Source of the DNA: Streptomyces sp. NBC_01788
GTDB lineage: Bacteria; Actinomycetota; Actinomycetes; Streptomycetales; Streptomycetaceae
Length of the DNA: 64,000 nucleotides
Direction: 5' to 3'
NCBI RefSeq assembly: GCF_035917575.1
Contig: NZ_CP109090.1
Location: 682,001-746,000, forward strand
In this document: positions 57,262 to 64,000 of the stretch, one piece after another
Numbering within the stretch: position 1 is the first letter of the stretch
How the letters are laid out: every line of letters begins with the position of its first letter
Notes under the pieces: model-generated
The model's input: only the letters and a program-made list of their open reading frames with translations
Told to the model about the DNA's origin: nothing
The model's database searches: none
Translations under genes and position numbers: made by a program

Positions 57262-57888
57262 TCAGTTCGTCCGTACGGGGGTGCCGCCGTCGGTGAGCAG
57301 CGCCGTGAGCAGTTGTCCGAGCCAGGCGCGGGCGCCCTCGACGTCCCTGTCGAGCAGCAGTTGGGTGGTGACTCCGTCGTACGCGGCGACGACCGCGTGG
57401 GCGGCGCCGTCGGCGCCGCCGAGGACGGCGGGCAGCGGGGTGCCGGCGCGGGAGAGCCGGTCGGCGACGGCACGGCGCAGCCGCGCGCGGTGCTCCAGCA
57501 GCGTCTGCGCCACGGCCGTGTCGCGGGCCGCGTGCACCAGGAAGTCCGTCTTGACCAGGAGCCAGTCCCGGTCGAGGAGCAGCACGTCGGTGACCCGGTC
57601 GACGGCGGCGGGCACGTCGAGGTCCGGGCCGTCGAGGGCGAGCGCCCCGGCCACCTGGTCGGCGATCAGCTCGGCCCGGTCCCGGTACAGGGCGAAGAAC
57701 AACTCGTCGAGAGTGGCGAAGTTGGAGTAGAAGGCGCCCCTGCTGTAGCCGGCGGCCTCACAGACCTCCTCGATCGACACCCGGCCGAAGCCCTTGGCGG
57801 CGAACACCGTGAAGGCGGCGTCGAGCAGGTTGGCCCGTGTTCGCTGCCGACGCCGGGTGACGCGCTTTTCCGTGCCCCCGACCGTCAT
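57262..57888 (-). CDS. TetR-family regulator
   Basis: The predicted product has 208 residues. The helix-turn-helix is SIEEVCEAAGYSRGAFYSNF, typical of TetR (residues about 30-55), followed by the helical ligand domain. ATG 57888 is used; a start at 57912 would overlap the operator. Two palindromes at 57906-57938 just upstream fit autorepression and control of the downstream FAD dehydrogenase. They may also affect the divergent GH15 gene. Confidence 0.9.
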   Translation of the reverse strand: MTVGGTEKRVTRRRQRTRANLLDAAFTVFAAKGFGRVSIEEVCEAAGYSRGAFYSNFATLDELFFALYRDRAELIADQVAGALALDGPDLDVPAAVDRVTDVLLLDRDWLLVKTDFLVHAARDTAVAQTLLEHRARLRRAVADRLSRAGTPLPAVLGGADGAAHAVVAAYDGVTTQLLLDRDVEGARAWLGQLLTALLTDGGTPVRTN

Positions 57889-57905
57889 GCCGCCACCCCC
57901 TGTTC

Positions 57906-57938
57906 GATACATGAATGTATCCGATGCATTGATGTATC
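57906..57938. promoter_or_regulatory. Tandem TetR-type operators
   Basis: GATACATGAATGTATC (57906-57921) is a perfect 7-2-7 palindrome. GATGCATTGATGTATC (57923-57938) has the same layout with one arm mismatch. The two centres are 17 bases apart. Their position directly before the TetR start supports an autoregulatory operator with consensus GATRCAT-N2-ATGTATC. Confidence 0.8.
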
Positions 57939-58081
57939 GAAAGGGCCGCGGAAAGGAGCCTCTGGAGGGGAGCGAGGTTTCACCGCGGCGCCCGTGGTCA
58001 GTCGGGCCGATGAGCCGTGTTCACGACACGGCGGCCGACCGGGTACCGCGGGCGCGCCGGGACCGGGAAGGAGTGGGAACA

Positions 58082-59842
58082 GTGAACTCGTCCGGCGACG
58101 TACCCGCCCCGCACACGCTGCGCGACTACGCCCTGCTCGCGGACGGCGAACGCGGCGCCCTGGTGGGACCGCGCGGCGACATCGTGTGGATGTGCGCGCC
58201 CGCCTGGGACAGCGACGCCGTCTTCGCCGCCCTGATCGGCGGCCCCGGCTGGTACACCGTCACGCCCGCCGAGCCGTTCGTGCACGGCGGCTACTACGAG
58301 CAGGGCGGGCTGATCTGGCGCAGCCGCTGGATCACGACCGGCGGCATCGTCGAGTGCCGCGAGGCCCTCGCCGTCCCCGGCGATCCGCACCGCGTCACGG
58401 TGCTGCGCCGGGTCATGGCCGTCGACGGGGACGCCCGGGTCGGCGTACGGCTTTACCCCGCGGCGGGGTTCGGCCGGCGTCCGCTGAGCGAGCCGCGCCG
58501 GGACGAGGAGGGCCGGTGGACGGGCCGGGCGGGCGAGCTGTACGTCCGGTTCACGGGCGCGCCCGGCGCCGAACCGGCGGGCCCGGACCACCCGGGGCTG
58601 CACGCGGAGTTGCGCCTGGCCGCCGGCACCCACCACGACCTGGTGCTGGAGCTCTCGGACCGGCCTCTTCCCGCACCCGAGCCGGCCGACCGGCTGTGGC
58701 GGGCCACCGGGACCGGATGGGCGGCGCGCGTGCCCGACCTGCGCGGCGCGCTGGGCGTGCGCGACGCCCGGCACGCGTACGCGGTGCTGAGCGGCATGTC
58801 GGGCCCGGGTGGCGGCACCGTGGCCGCCGCGACGACCAGCCTGCCGGAGCGGGCCGAGGAGGGCCGTAACTACGACTACCGGTACGTGTGGATCCGCGAC
58901 CAGGCCTACATCGGCCAGTCCGCCGCGGCGACCGGCCCGTACGAACTCCTGGACGGCTCGCTGCGGTTCGTCACCGAGCGCCTGATCGAACACGGGCCCG
59001 GCCTCGCGCCCGCCTACACCGCGACCGGTGGGCCGGTGCCCGACCAGCGCACCCTCGACCTGCCCGGCTACCCGGGCGGCTTCGACGTGGTCGGCAACCG
59101 GGTCAACCGTCAGTTCCAGCTGGACGTGTTCGGCGAGAGCCTGCTGCTGATCGCGGCCGGCGTCCGCCACGACCGCATCGGCGCCGAGGCCTGGCGCGCC
59201 GCGCTCATCGCCGCCGACGCCATCGAGGCCCACTACCGGGACGGGGATGCCGGGATCTGGGAACTGCACAAGGACCGCTGGGCGCACAGCCGGCTGATCT
59301 GCGCGGCAGGGCTGCGTGCCGCCGCGTCGGCGGCGCCCGCGGGCAGCGCCGGGGCGGCAGCGCGGTGGGCGGCGCTCGCGGACCGGATCGTCGCCGAGAC
59401 CGCCGCCGACAGCCTGCATCCGTCCGGCCGCTGGCAACGCTCCCCGTCCGATCCCCGTGTCGACACGGCGCTCCTGCTACCCGCCATCCGCGGCGCCCTG
59501 CCTGCCGACGACCCCCGCACCACGGCCACCCTGCGCGCGGTCCGCGCCGACCTCGTCCAGGACCACTTCGTCTACCGTTTCCGCCACGGCACGCGACCGC
59601 TCCAGGACGCCGAAGGGGCCTTCCTGCTCTGCGGGTTCGTCATGGCCCTGGCCGAGCACCAGCAGGGCGACGCCGTGGAGGCGGTGCGCTGGTTCGAACG
59701 CAACCGTGCCGCTTGCGGCCCCCCTGGCCTGTACGCGGAGGAGTTCGACGTGGCCCAGCGCCAGATGCGCGGCAACCTGCCGCAGGCGTTCGTCCACGCG
59801 CTGCTCCTGGAGGCCGCCACCACGCTGGCCGGGGCGGGCTGA
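58082..59842 (+). CDS. GH15-family glycoside hydrolase
   Basis: The predicted 586-residue glucoamylase/trehalase-like enzyme has no signal peptide. An N-terminal beta-sandwich (about 1-260) is followed by an alpha/alpha barrel with RNYDYRYVWIRDQAYIG, GIWELHKDRWAHSRLICAAG (general acid Glu region) and LYAEEFDVAQRQMRGNLPQAF (general base Glu region). It would cleave alpha-glucosidic bonds in the cytoplasm, perhaps in glycogen or trehalose turnover. GTG 58082 has GGAAGGAG upstream; an ATG at 58010 is the alternative. Confidence 0.88.
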   Translation: MNSSGDVPAPHTLRDYALLADGERGALVGPRGDIVWMCAPAWDSDAVFAALIGGPGWYTVTPAEPFVHGGYYEQGGLIWRSRWITTGGIVECREALAVPGDPHRVTVLRRVMAVDGDARVGVRLYPAAGFGRRPLSEPRRDEEGRWTGRAGELYVRFTGAPGAEPAGPDHPGLHAELRLAAGTHHDLVLELSDRPLPAPEPADRLWRATGTGWAARVPDLRGALGVRDARHAYAVLSGMSGPGGGTVAAATTSLPERAEEGRNYDYRYVWIRDQAYIGQSAAATGPYELLDGSLRFVTERLIEHGPGLAPAYTATGGPVPDQRTLDLPGYPGGFDVVGNRVNRQFQLDVFGESLLLIAAGVRHDRIGAEAWRAALIAADAIEAHYRDGDAGIWELHKDRWAHSRLICAAGLRAAASAAPAGSAGAAARWAALADRIVAETAADSLHPSGRWQRSPSDPRVDTALLLPAIRGALPADDPRTTATLRAVRADLVQDHFVYRFRHGTRPLQDAEGAFLLCGFVMALAEHQQGDAVEAVRWFERNRAACGPPGLYAEEFDVAQRQMRGNLPQAFVHALLLEAATTLAGAG

Positions 59843-59929
59843 GCCGTCCACGACCACGCCCGCCCCCTCCTCGCATCCTCGTTTGCCCGTGGGCATCGGC
59901 CGAGCACAGGACAGGAGCGTTTGACTGCC

Positions 59930-59951
59930 CCCCTCCCTCGAAGGGGAGGGG
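59930..59951 (+). repeat. Terminal hairpin beside TnpB remnant
   Basis: CCCCTCCCT and AGGGGAGGGG pair around a CGA loop with one bulge, just outside the 3' end of the TnpB remnant. Such hairpins mark ends of IS605/IS1341-type elements and overlap the guide-RNA region in intact copies. Confidence 0.5.
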
Positions 59952-59972
59952 ATTCCTGGCTCAGGCCGCCTC

Positions 59973-61026
59973 CTAGGTACGTTCCGACAGCGGCAGTGCG
60001 TGCTTGGTTCTCGCTCCACACGATCCGCAGTCCATGGTGCTGTGCACGGGATGCACCAGACGCACATCCCGCCCGTGCTTGCGGCCCATCTCGATCAGGG
60101 CCTGCTTGGTGGCACCGATCGCGGCGTCCGCCGCCTTGCGGGCCATCGACGTCCTGGCGAGGAACTTGGGCCGGAAGTCCTCCACCGCGATCACGTCATG
60201 GTCGCGCACCACCTTCTTCGCCCACTTGCGCCCCGTGTCCTGCCGCTGCCGGGCGATCTTCGCATACGCCTTCGCCCGCCACCGCTTCGCCTCCCGGTAC
60301 CCCTTCGACGCGGCCTGCCCCTTCTTCGGCCTTCGGCGGGCCATCATCCGGTCGTACCGGCCCAGCTTCTCCTTCGCCCTCCGACCGTGCTGGGGATGGG
60401 GGAGGTCGTGGGCATCGGAGGTGGTGGTGGCGGTCTCCCGGACGCCCCAGTCGACGCCGATCACCGCACCGGTCGACGGGAGTGGCTCGATACGTGCGGG
60501 GACGACGAACGAGGCGTACCAACGGCCGAGGCCGTCGCCGTACACCCGCACCGAGGAGGGTTCGGCCGGGAGGGGACGGGACCACACCACAGTCAGAACG
60601 ATCCCGCCCGCCAGATGCAGACGCCCGGAACCCGCGCCGGGTGTAGTTCAGTGTCGGGCCGGTCCCGTGCTTCCTCTTGTGCCGGGGCATTCCGGCCCGC
60701 CGCTTCAGCGGCAGCCGGTTCTTGATGTCCTTCAGGGCCTTCGCGCGGGATGCGGCGAAGTCACGGACGGTCTGTTGCTGCGGCACCGAGGCACCCGCGG
60801 CCAACCACGGCGTGACGGTACGGGCCCGGGTCAGCATCCGGTCCAGCCGGGCCGGACCGCACTCCTCACCCTCGGCCTGGGCCTTCCTGGAACGGGCCAC
60901 GCACTCGTTCCACACCCACCGGCACCGTCCCCACTCCGCCTCCAGCCCCGCCCGGGCCGTGACCGACACCCGCAACCGGTAGGTGTACCGAGCACGTCCG
61001 CCCCCGTAAGCCTCCCCCGCTCCCAT
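59973..61026 (-). pseudogene. TnpB (IS605/IS1341-type) remnant, frameshifted and truncated
   Basis: Two frames together encode most of a TnpB protein. The first (from about 61026 to 60610) has TYRLRVSVTARAGLEAEWGR then LPLKRRAGMPRHKRKHGTGP. After a small deletion near 60620, where YTRRGFR should run into HLAGGIVLTVVWSRP, the second frame continues with VIGVDWGVRETATT (RuvC I Asp) and DVIAVEDFRPKFLA (RuvC II Glu). It stops after one zinc-finger half (MDCGSCGART), so the second CxxC and RuvC III Asp are missing. No TnpA gene is nearby. It is inactive. Confidence 0.88.
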
Positions 61027-61277
61027 ACCTGTCACCCCCGGCACTTGTCCCAATCACCGACACTCGCCATGCGACCGTACACACGACACCCGAACAACCA
61101 CACCCCTCTCCTGATGCGGTCACCCCGCTCAGCGAATGCCGGTACACGCGTTCGCCTTCGTCCGGCTCCGCCGGGCAGGCCGTCAGGGCGCTCCGAGCCC
61201 CGGAATCCGGATGCGGCCGCGTTCCGCGCCGCTGTCACAGGATGCGATTCTCCCCCTCAAGCGGGAGGTACCCCCAA

Positions 61278-61295
61278 CCCGGCGTGAACGCCGGG
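61278..61295 (+). repeat. Perfect hairpin upstream of the TnpB remnant
   Basis: CCCGGCG (61278-61284) pairs with CGCCGGG (61289-61295) over a TGAA tetraloop. It may belong to the other end of the element or to the leader of the following gene. The remainder of 61027-61315 shows nothing else. Confidence 0.4.
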
Positions 61296-61315
61296 CCCTC
61301 CTCGCAAGAGATCGG

Positions 61316-61726
61316 GTGACCAAGCCCCGCGGATCGAGCCCCAAGCGGGAACGGCAGTACGAGCACATCAAGGACAGCCCGCTGGAGCGCGGCGAGAAGG
61401 TGGGGCGCGCCGAGGAGATCGCCGCCCGGACCGTGAACAAGGAACGCGCCCGGCAGGGGGAGTCGAGGACCGCCAGCCGCACGTCGGTCCAGGACATGTC
61501 CTCCTCCCGCCGCGGCGGGCAGCGCTCGCACAGCGGCGCCCGGGGCCCCACCTACGACCAGCTCTACAACGAGGCCAGGCAGCGCGACATCCACGGCCGG
61601 CGGCACCCCGCCACCCGGGCCGTCCAGGCCCTGCGCCACCTGCATTCTGGACGCCTCGGCGACTATCTGGCCTGGCTCGCCCTCGGCATCGCGGTGCTGT
61701 GCGCCGCGCTCGCCGCGCAGTTCTGA
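61316..61726 (+). CDS. Plasmid-stabilisation-like protein with C-terminal membrane segment
   Basis: The predicted product has 136 residues. The first hundred (KRERQYEHIKDSPLERGEKV, EEIAARTVNKERARQGESRT, then SSRRGGQRSHSGARGPTYDQ) resemble small basic proteins often annotated as plasmid stabilisation proteins in streptomycetes. Instead of the usual Rho-N-like ending, residues about 112-136 form a hydrophobic helix (YLAWLALGIAVLCAALAAQF). GTG 61316 was chosen where the homology begins; the ribosome binding site is weak. It may be a natural variant or a fusion created next to the mobile element. Confidence 0.7.
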   Translation: MTKPRGSSPKRERQYEHIKDSPLERGEKVGRAEEIAARTVNKERARQGESRTASRTSVQDMSSSRRGGQRSHSGARGPTYDQLYNEARQRDIHGRRHPATRAVQALRHLHSGRLGDYLAWLALGIAVLCAALAAQF

Positions 61727-61760
61727 GCCCGGTCCTGAACGCATGCGGGACGCGGCGGTG

Positions 61761-62348
61761 TCATGACGCCGTGAAGTCCACTCCGCCGGCCGTGACGATC
61801 CTGGCGCCCATGTTGCGCTCCATCATCTCCAGGGCCGCCGCAGCCAGTTGGGGGTGGATGGACGCGACGGCGTCCCTCGGCACCGTGACCGACAGATGGC
61901 GGATGTGCGCGTCCAGGGCGGAGTAGAGCACGCACTGCTCGGTGACCTGACCGCACAGCACCACGTTCCCGATCTCCAGTTGCCACAGCAGATAGGACAT
62001 GGGCGTCTCGTAGAAGACCGAATGGCGGGCCTTGACCACGAAGAGCGAGTCGTCGTCGGGCCGTATCGGCTCCACCAGTTCGGCATGCGGCCGGGCGAGC
62101 GCGGTCTCCACCAGCTCACCGTGGTGGGAGCGCCACAGGCCGAAGTTGTCGTTGGCGTAGATCACCGGCGCGTCGGCGGCGCGTGCCCGACCGATCAGGC
62201 TCGCCACGACGGGAACCACCCGGCGGGCGGAGGGCACGAGCAGTTCGGCGTCCTCGTGGTCGTACGTGTTGATCATGTCGATCACGATGAGCGCGCGTCC
62301 CTCCTGCCGCCTCCCCCGGTCCGTGGGCCCGGGCACCGCGTCCACCAC
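61761..62348 (-). CDS. Isochorismatase-fold cysteine hydrolase
   Basis: The predicted 195-residue protein has the catalytic triad of the family: Asp in ALIVIDMINTYD, Lys in FVVKARHS and Cys in LCGQVTEQCVLYSALDA. Family members hydrolyse isochorismate, nicotinamide or related amides. There is no signal peptide. The start is a GTG pair at 62348, 12 bases after the stop of the F420-type gene, and probably in the same operon. The exact substrate is not evident. Confidence 0.87.
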   Translation of the reverse strand: MVDAVPGPTDRGRRQEGRALIVIDMINTYDHEDAELLVPSARRVVPVVASLIGRARAADAPVIYANDNFGLWRSHHGELVETALARPHAELVEPIRPDDDSLFVVKARHSVFYETPMSYLLWQLEIGNVVLCGQVTEQCVLYSALDAHIRHLSVTVPRDAVASIHPQLAAAALEMMERNMGARIVTAGGVDFTAS

Positions 62349-62360
62349 CTCGTACGTCGG

Positions 62361-63317
62361 TCAGTCGCGGAGCTGTGGGAGGACCTTCGTGCGGTAGAAG
62401 TCGAAGAAGCCCTGCTGGTCCTTGCCGATCTGACTGACGTAGACCGTGTCGAACCCGGCCTCCACGTAGGCGTGCAGCCCCTCGACATGAGCCTCCGGAT
62501 CGTCGCCGCACGGGACGGCCGACGCCACCTGGTCCTCGGTGACCAGCTCGGACGCCTGCTCGAAGTGCCGCGGGGTGGGCAGGACCTGCGGCAGCTCCCC
62601 GGGAAGCTGTTCGTTGGCCCACAGCCGGTGCGCGGTGCGCACGGCCTCCTGCGGGTCCGTGCCCCAGCACACCTTGAGCCCACCGCACACCGGTTTGGTG
62701 CCGCCGCCACCGCGCCGGAAGCGCTCGACGAGGGCGGTGTCGGGCTTCGTCGTGATCAGGCCGTCCCCGATCCGCGCGGCGGCCTCGGCGGCCTGCGGGC
62801 CGAAGGCGGAGACGTCGATGGGCACCGGCTGCTCGGGCAACGTGTACAGGCGGACGTTCTCCACGGTGTAGTGCTTGCCGCGATGGCTGGTCTGCTCGCC
62901 GGTGAACAGCTTCCGGATGATCTGGAGCGCCTCCTCCAGCATTTCCAGGCGCACCGAGGTCTCGGGCCACGGGCCGCCCAGGATGTGCTCGTTGAGCGCC
63001 TCACCGGTGCCGACCCCCAGCCGGAACCGGCCGCCGAACTGGACGGCGCTGGTGGCGGCCGCCTGCGCGATCACGGCGGGATGCGTGCGCACCAGCGGGC
63101 AGGTCGCCGCCGTCTCCACCGGCAGGGAGACCGCCTGGGAGAGGGCACCCACCACCGACCACACGAACGGGCTCTGTCCCTGGCGGTCGTTCCACGGGTG
63201 GTAGTGGTCCGAGATCCACAGGGAGGTGAAGCCGGCCTGCTCGGCCATCCTGGCCTGTTCGACGAGTTCTGCCGGGTTGTGCTCCTCGGACGACAGAAAG
63301 TATCCGAAGTCAGCCAT
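62361..63317 (-). CDS. LLM-class F420-dependent oxidoreductase
   Basis: The predicted 318-residue luciferase-like barrel enzyme contains GFTSLWISDHYHPWNDRQGQ (the His region of F420-dependent glucose-6-phosphate dehydrogenase-like proteins), GGRFRLGVGTGEALNEHILG and VPIDVSAFGPQAAEAAARIG. It probably uses coenzyme F420. ATG 63317 follows CAGGAG; the open frame extends 24 codons further but has no good start. It leads an operon with the isochorismatase-like gene. GGGTAC on the minus strand at 63370-63365 may be part of its promoter but lacks a good -35. Confidence 0.88.
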   Translation of the reverse strand: MADFGYFLSSEEHNPAELVEQARMAEQAGFTSLWISDHYHPWNDRQGQSPFVWSVVGALSQAVSLPVETAATCPLVRTHPAVIAQAAATSAVQFGGRFRLGVGTGEALNEHILGGPWPETSVRLEMLEEALQIIRKLFTGEQTSHRGKHYTVENVRLYTLPEQPVPIDVSAFGPQAAEAAARIGDGLITTKPDTALVERFRRGGGGTKPVCGGLKVCWGTDPQEAVRTAHRLWANEQLPGELPQVLPTPRHFEQASELVTEDQVASAVPCGDDPEAHVEGLHAYVEAGFDTVYVSQIGKDQQGFFDFYRTKVLPQLRD

Positions 63318-63464
63318 CAGTGCTCCTGACCGATCGTTCCTCGGCTCTGCGACGGTGTTCCCGAGTACCCGGAACGGGCCGTGGCGCACGTCATGGCCGC
63401 AGGAACCGCCGGCACGGCGCTGCCACCGGCCCGGCGCGCTGCCAGCAGGAAGCCCAGCACCTCA

Positions 63465-63486
63465 TACTTGCGCGATCACGCAAGTA
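63465..63486. promoter_or_regulatory. Perfect inverted repeat TACTTGCG-N6-CGCAAGTA
   Basis: Eight-base arms (63465-63472, 63479-63486) flank CGATCA. A possible -10 TATGCT (63493-63498) follows, so the site could be an operator over a promoter reading right. The left arm and spacer include ACTTGCGCGAT, also found at 48387-48397 upstream of the XRE-DUF5753 gene. Confidence 0.55.
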
Positions 63487-63606
63487 CGGGGTTATGCTGC
63501 TGGACGGCGGCAGGAGGCGCCTCGTCGTCCCGTCCCATGCGCTCCAGCGCGCCGAAGTGCGCACTGCCGCACGCCTCCGTCGCACGGAAAGAGGGAAGGA
63601 GGGCTG

Positions 63607-64000
63607 ATGATGAAGGCTCTGCCGCACCCGCGCGACGGCGCCGGCACCGCCGTCCTCGGCGTGCTCGCATTCACCACGCTGGAGATGACCGTCCTGGCCA
63701 CCGCCCCGGCGGCGTACCGTCCGGTCATCAGCGGCGCCCTGCTGGGAGCGGCCGTCACGGCGTTCGCCCTGCTCGCAGTGGTGCTGCGCGCGGACCGCAA
63801 GGCCACTCGGCAAGCTCGCCGCCGCGTTCTCGAGGTGATGGACGAGTCGTCGTTGACCTCCCGCGCCCTGGAGGGCTTCCCCATGGAAGCGGTCCGGCCC
63901 CTTCTGCTGGGGCCGAGCGCGCCCTCCCTCAACCACCTCTGCATCGCGTGGGCCTACGCCGCCCGCGGCCATGACACCGCCTGGCTCGTACGCCACCTGG
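63607..64000 (+). CDS. Hypothetical membrane protein (partial, runs off the window)
   Basis: An open frame from ATG 63607 (or ATG 63610) continues past the right edge, giving at least 131 residues. AGGAGGG directly upstream is a strong ribosome binding site. Two hydrophobic helices are visible (AVLGVLAFTTLEMTVLATAP and SGALLGAAVTAFALLAVVLR) followed by a charged cytoplasmic-type segment (RADRKATRQARRRVLEVMDE). No family is recognised. The inverted repeat at 63465-63486 may regulate it. Confidence 0.7.
   Translation, partial: MMKALPHPRDGAGTAVLGVLAFTTLEMTVLATAPAAYRPVISGALLGAAVTAFALLAVVLRADRKATRQARRRVLEVMDESSLTSRALEGFPMEAVRPLLLGPSAPSLNHLCIAWAYAARGHDTAWLVRHL

Noticed and set aside
58041..58046. 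GGGTAC upstream of the GH15 gene as a SigB promoter
   Set aside because: No GNNT element is found 14-16 bases upstream.
63494..63607. A 37-codon frame overlapping the start of the last gene
   Set aside because: Its ATG lies within a likely -10 box, there is no ribosome binding site, and the peptide is arginine-rich without a recognisable motif.

Overview
The window is high-GC DNA (roughly 70 percent or more, with G/C-rich third codon positions, frequent GTG starts and GTGA/TGATG gene overlaps) and carries Streptomyces-type gene families: the GlgE maltosyltransferase pathway, large sets of anti-sigma/anti-anti-sigma and PP2C regulators, a SigB-group sigma factor, XRE-DUF397 regulators and rare TTA codons. 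It is most likely chromosomal DNA of a Streptomyces species. No rRNA, tRNA, integrase or CRISPR array was seen.

Layout. (1) 1-7.5 kb: the tail of glgE, then treS, maltokinase and glgB (trehalose/maltose-1-phosphate to branched alpha-glucan), followed by a long-chain acyl-CoA synthetase. (2) 7.6-22.1 kb: a stress-signalling block with a RsbW-like ATPase, a PRC-barrel protein, STAS proteins, a soluble hybrid histidine kinase built on six tandem HAMP units, an ANTAR-GAF-PAS-PP2C phosphatase, a MarR regulator, and a translationally coupled RsbR-RsbS-RsbT stressosome-like set that continues into a HATPase-PP2C fusion and a GAF-PP2C phosphatase. (3) 22.4-34.8 kb: type II NADH dehydrogenase, FUSC-type membrane protein, the SigB-group sigma factor, a two-hairpin RNA/terminator, cydAB cytochrome bd oxidase, a CNB-domain protein, MFS/TetR genes and a saccharopine dehydrogenase-like gene. 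(4) 35.2-54.8 kb: a defence island with a DUF6119 gene divergent from an orphan N6-adenine methylase, a type I restriction-modification operon (hsdM, hsdS, hsdR) that contains an AAA ATPase plus Toprim-like DUF4276 pair between hsdS and hsdR, an ATPase/XRE/DUF397 trio, a Ser/Thr kinase with a repeat-like tail, and an AIPR protein preceded by an unrecognised partner gene. (5) 55.2-64 kb: DUF488, a TetR-FAD dehydrogenase pair with tandem palindromic operators, a GH15 enzyme, a broken TnpB, a plasmid-stabilisation-like protein, an isochorismatase-fold hydrolase, an F420-type oxidoreductase and a truncated membrane gene.

How the parts fit. Blocks 2 and 3 look like one stress regulon. The partner-switching proteins would release the SigB-group factor, and four sites matching or nearly matching the GNNT-N15-GGGTA pattern known for Streptomyces SigB lie upstream of the PRC-barrel gene, two STAS genes and cydA. 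In block 4 the ATPase-DUF4276 pair resembles ATPase-Toprim abortive systems such as PARIS and AbiL and may act as a second layer behind the restriction enzyme. The DUF4276 gene and the AIPR-partner gene carry TTA codons, so their translation may depend on the bldA tRNA. All functions are read from sequence motifs alone; no database search was run.
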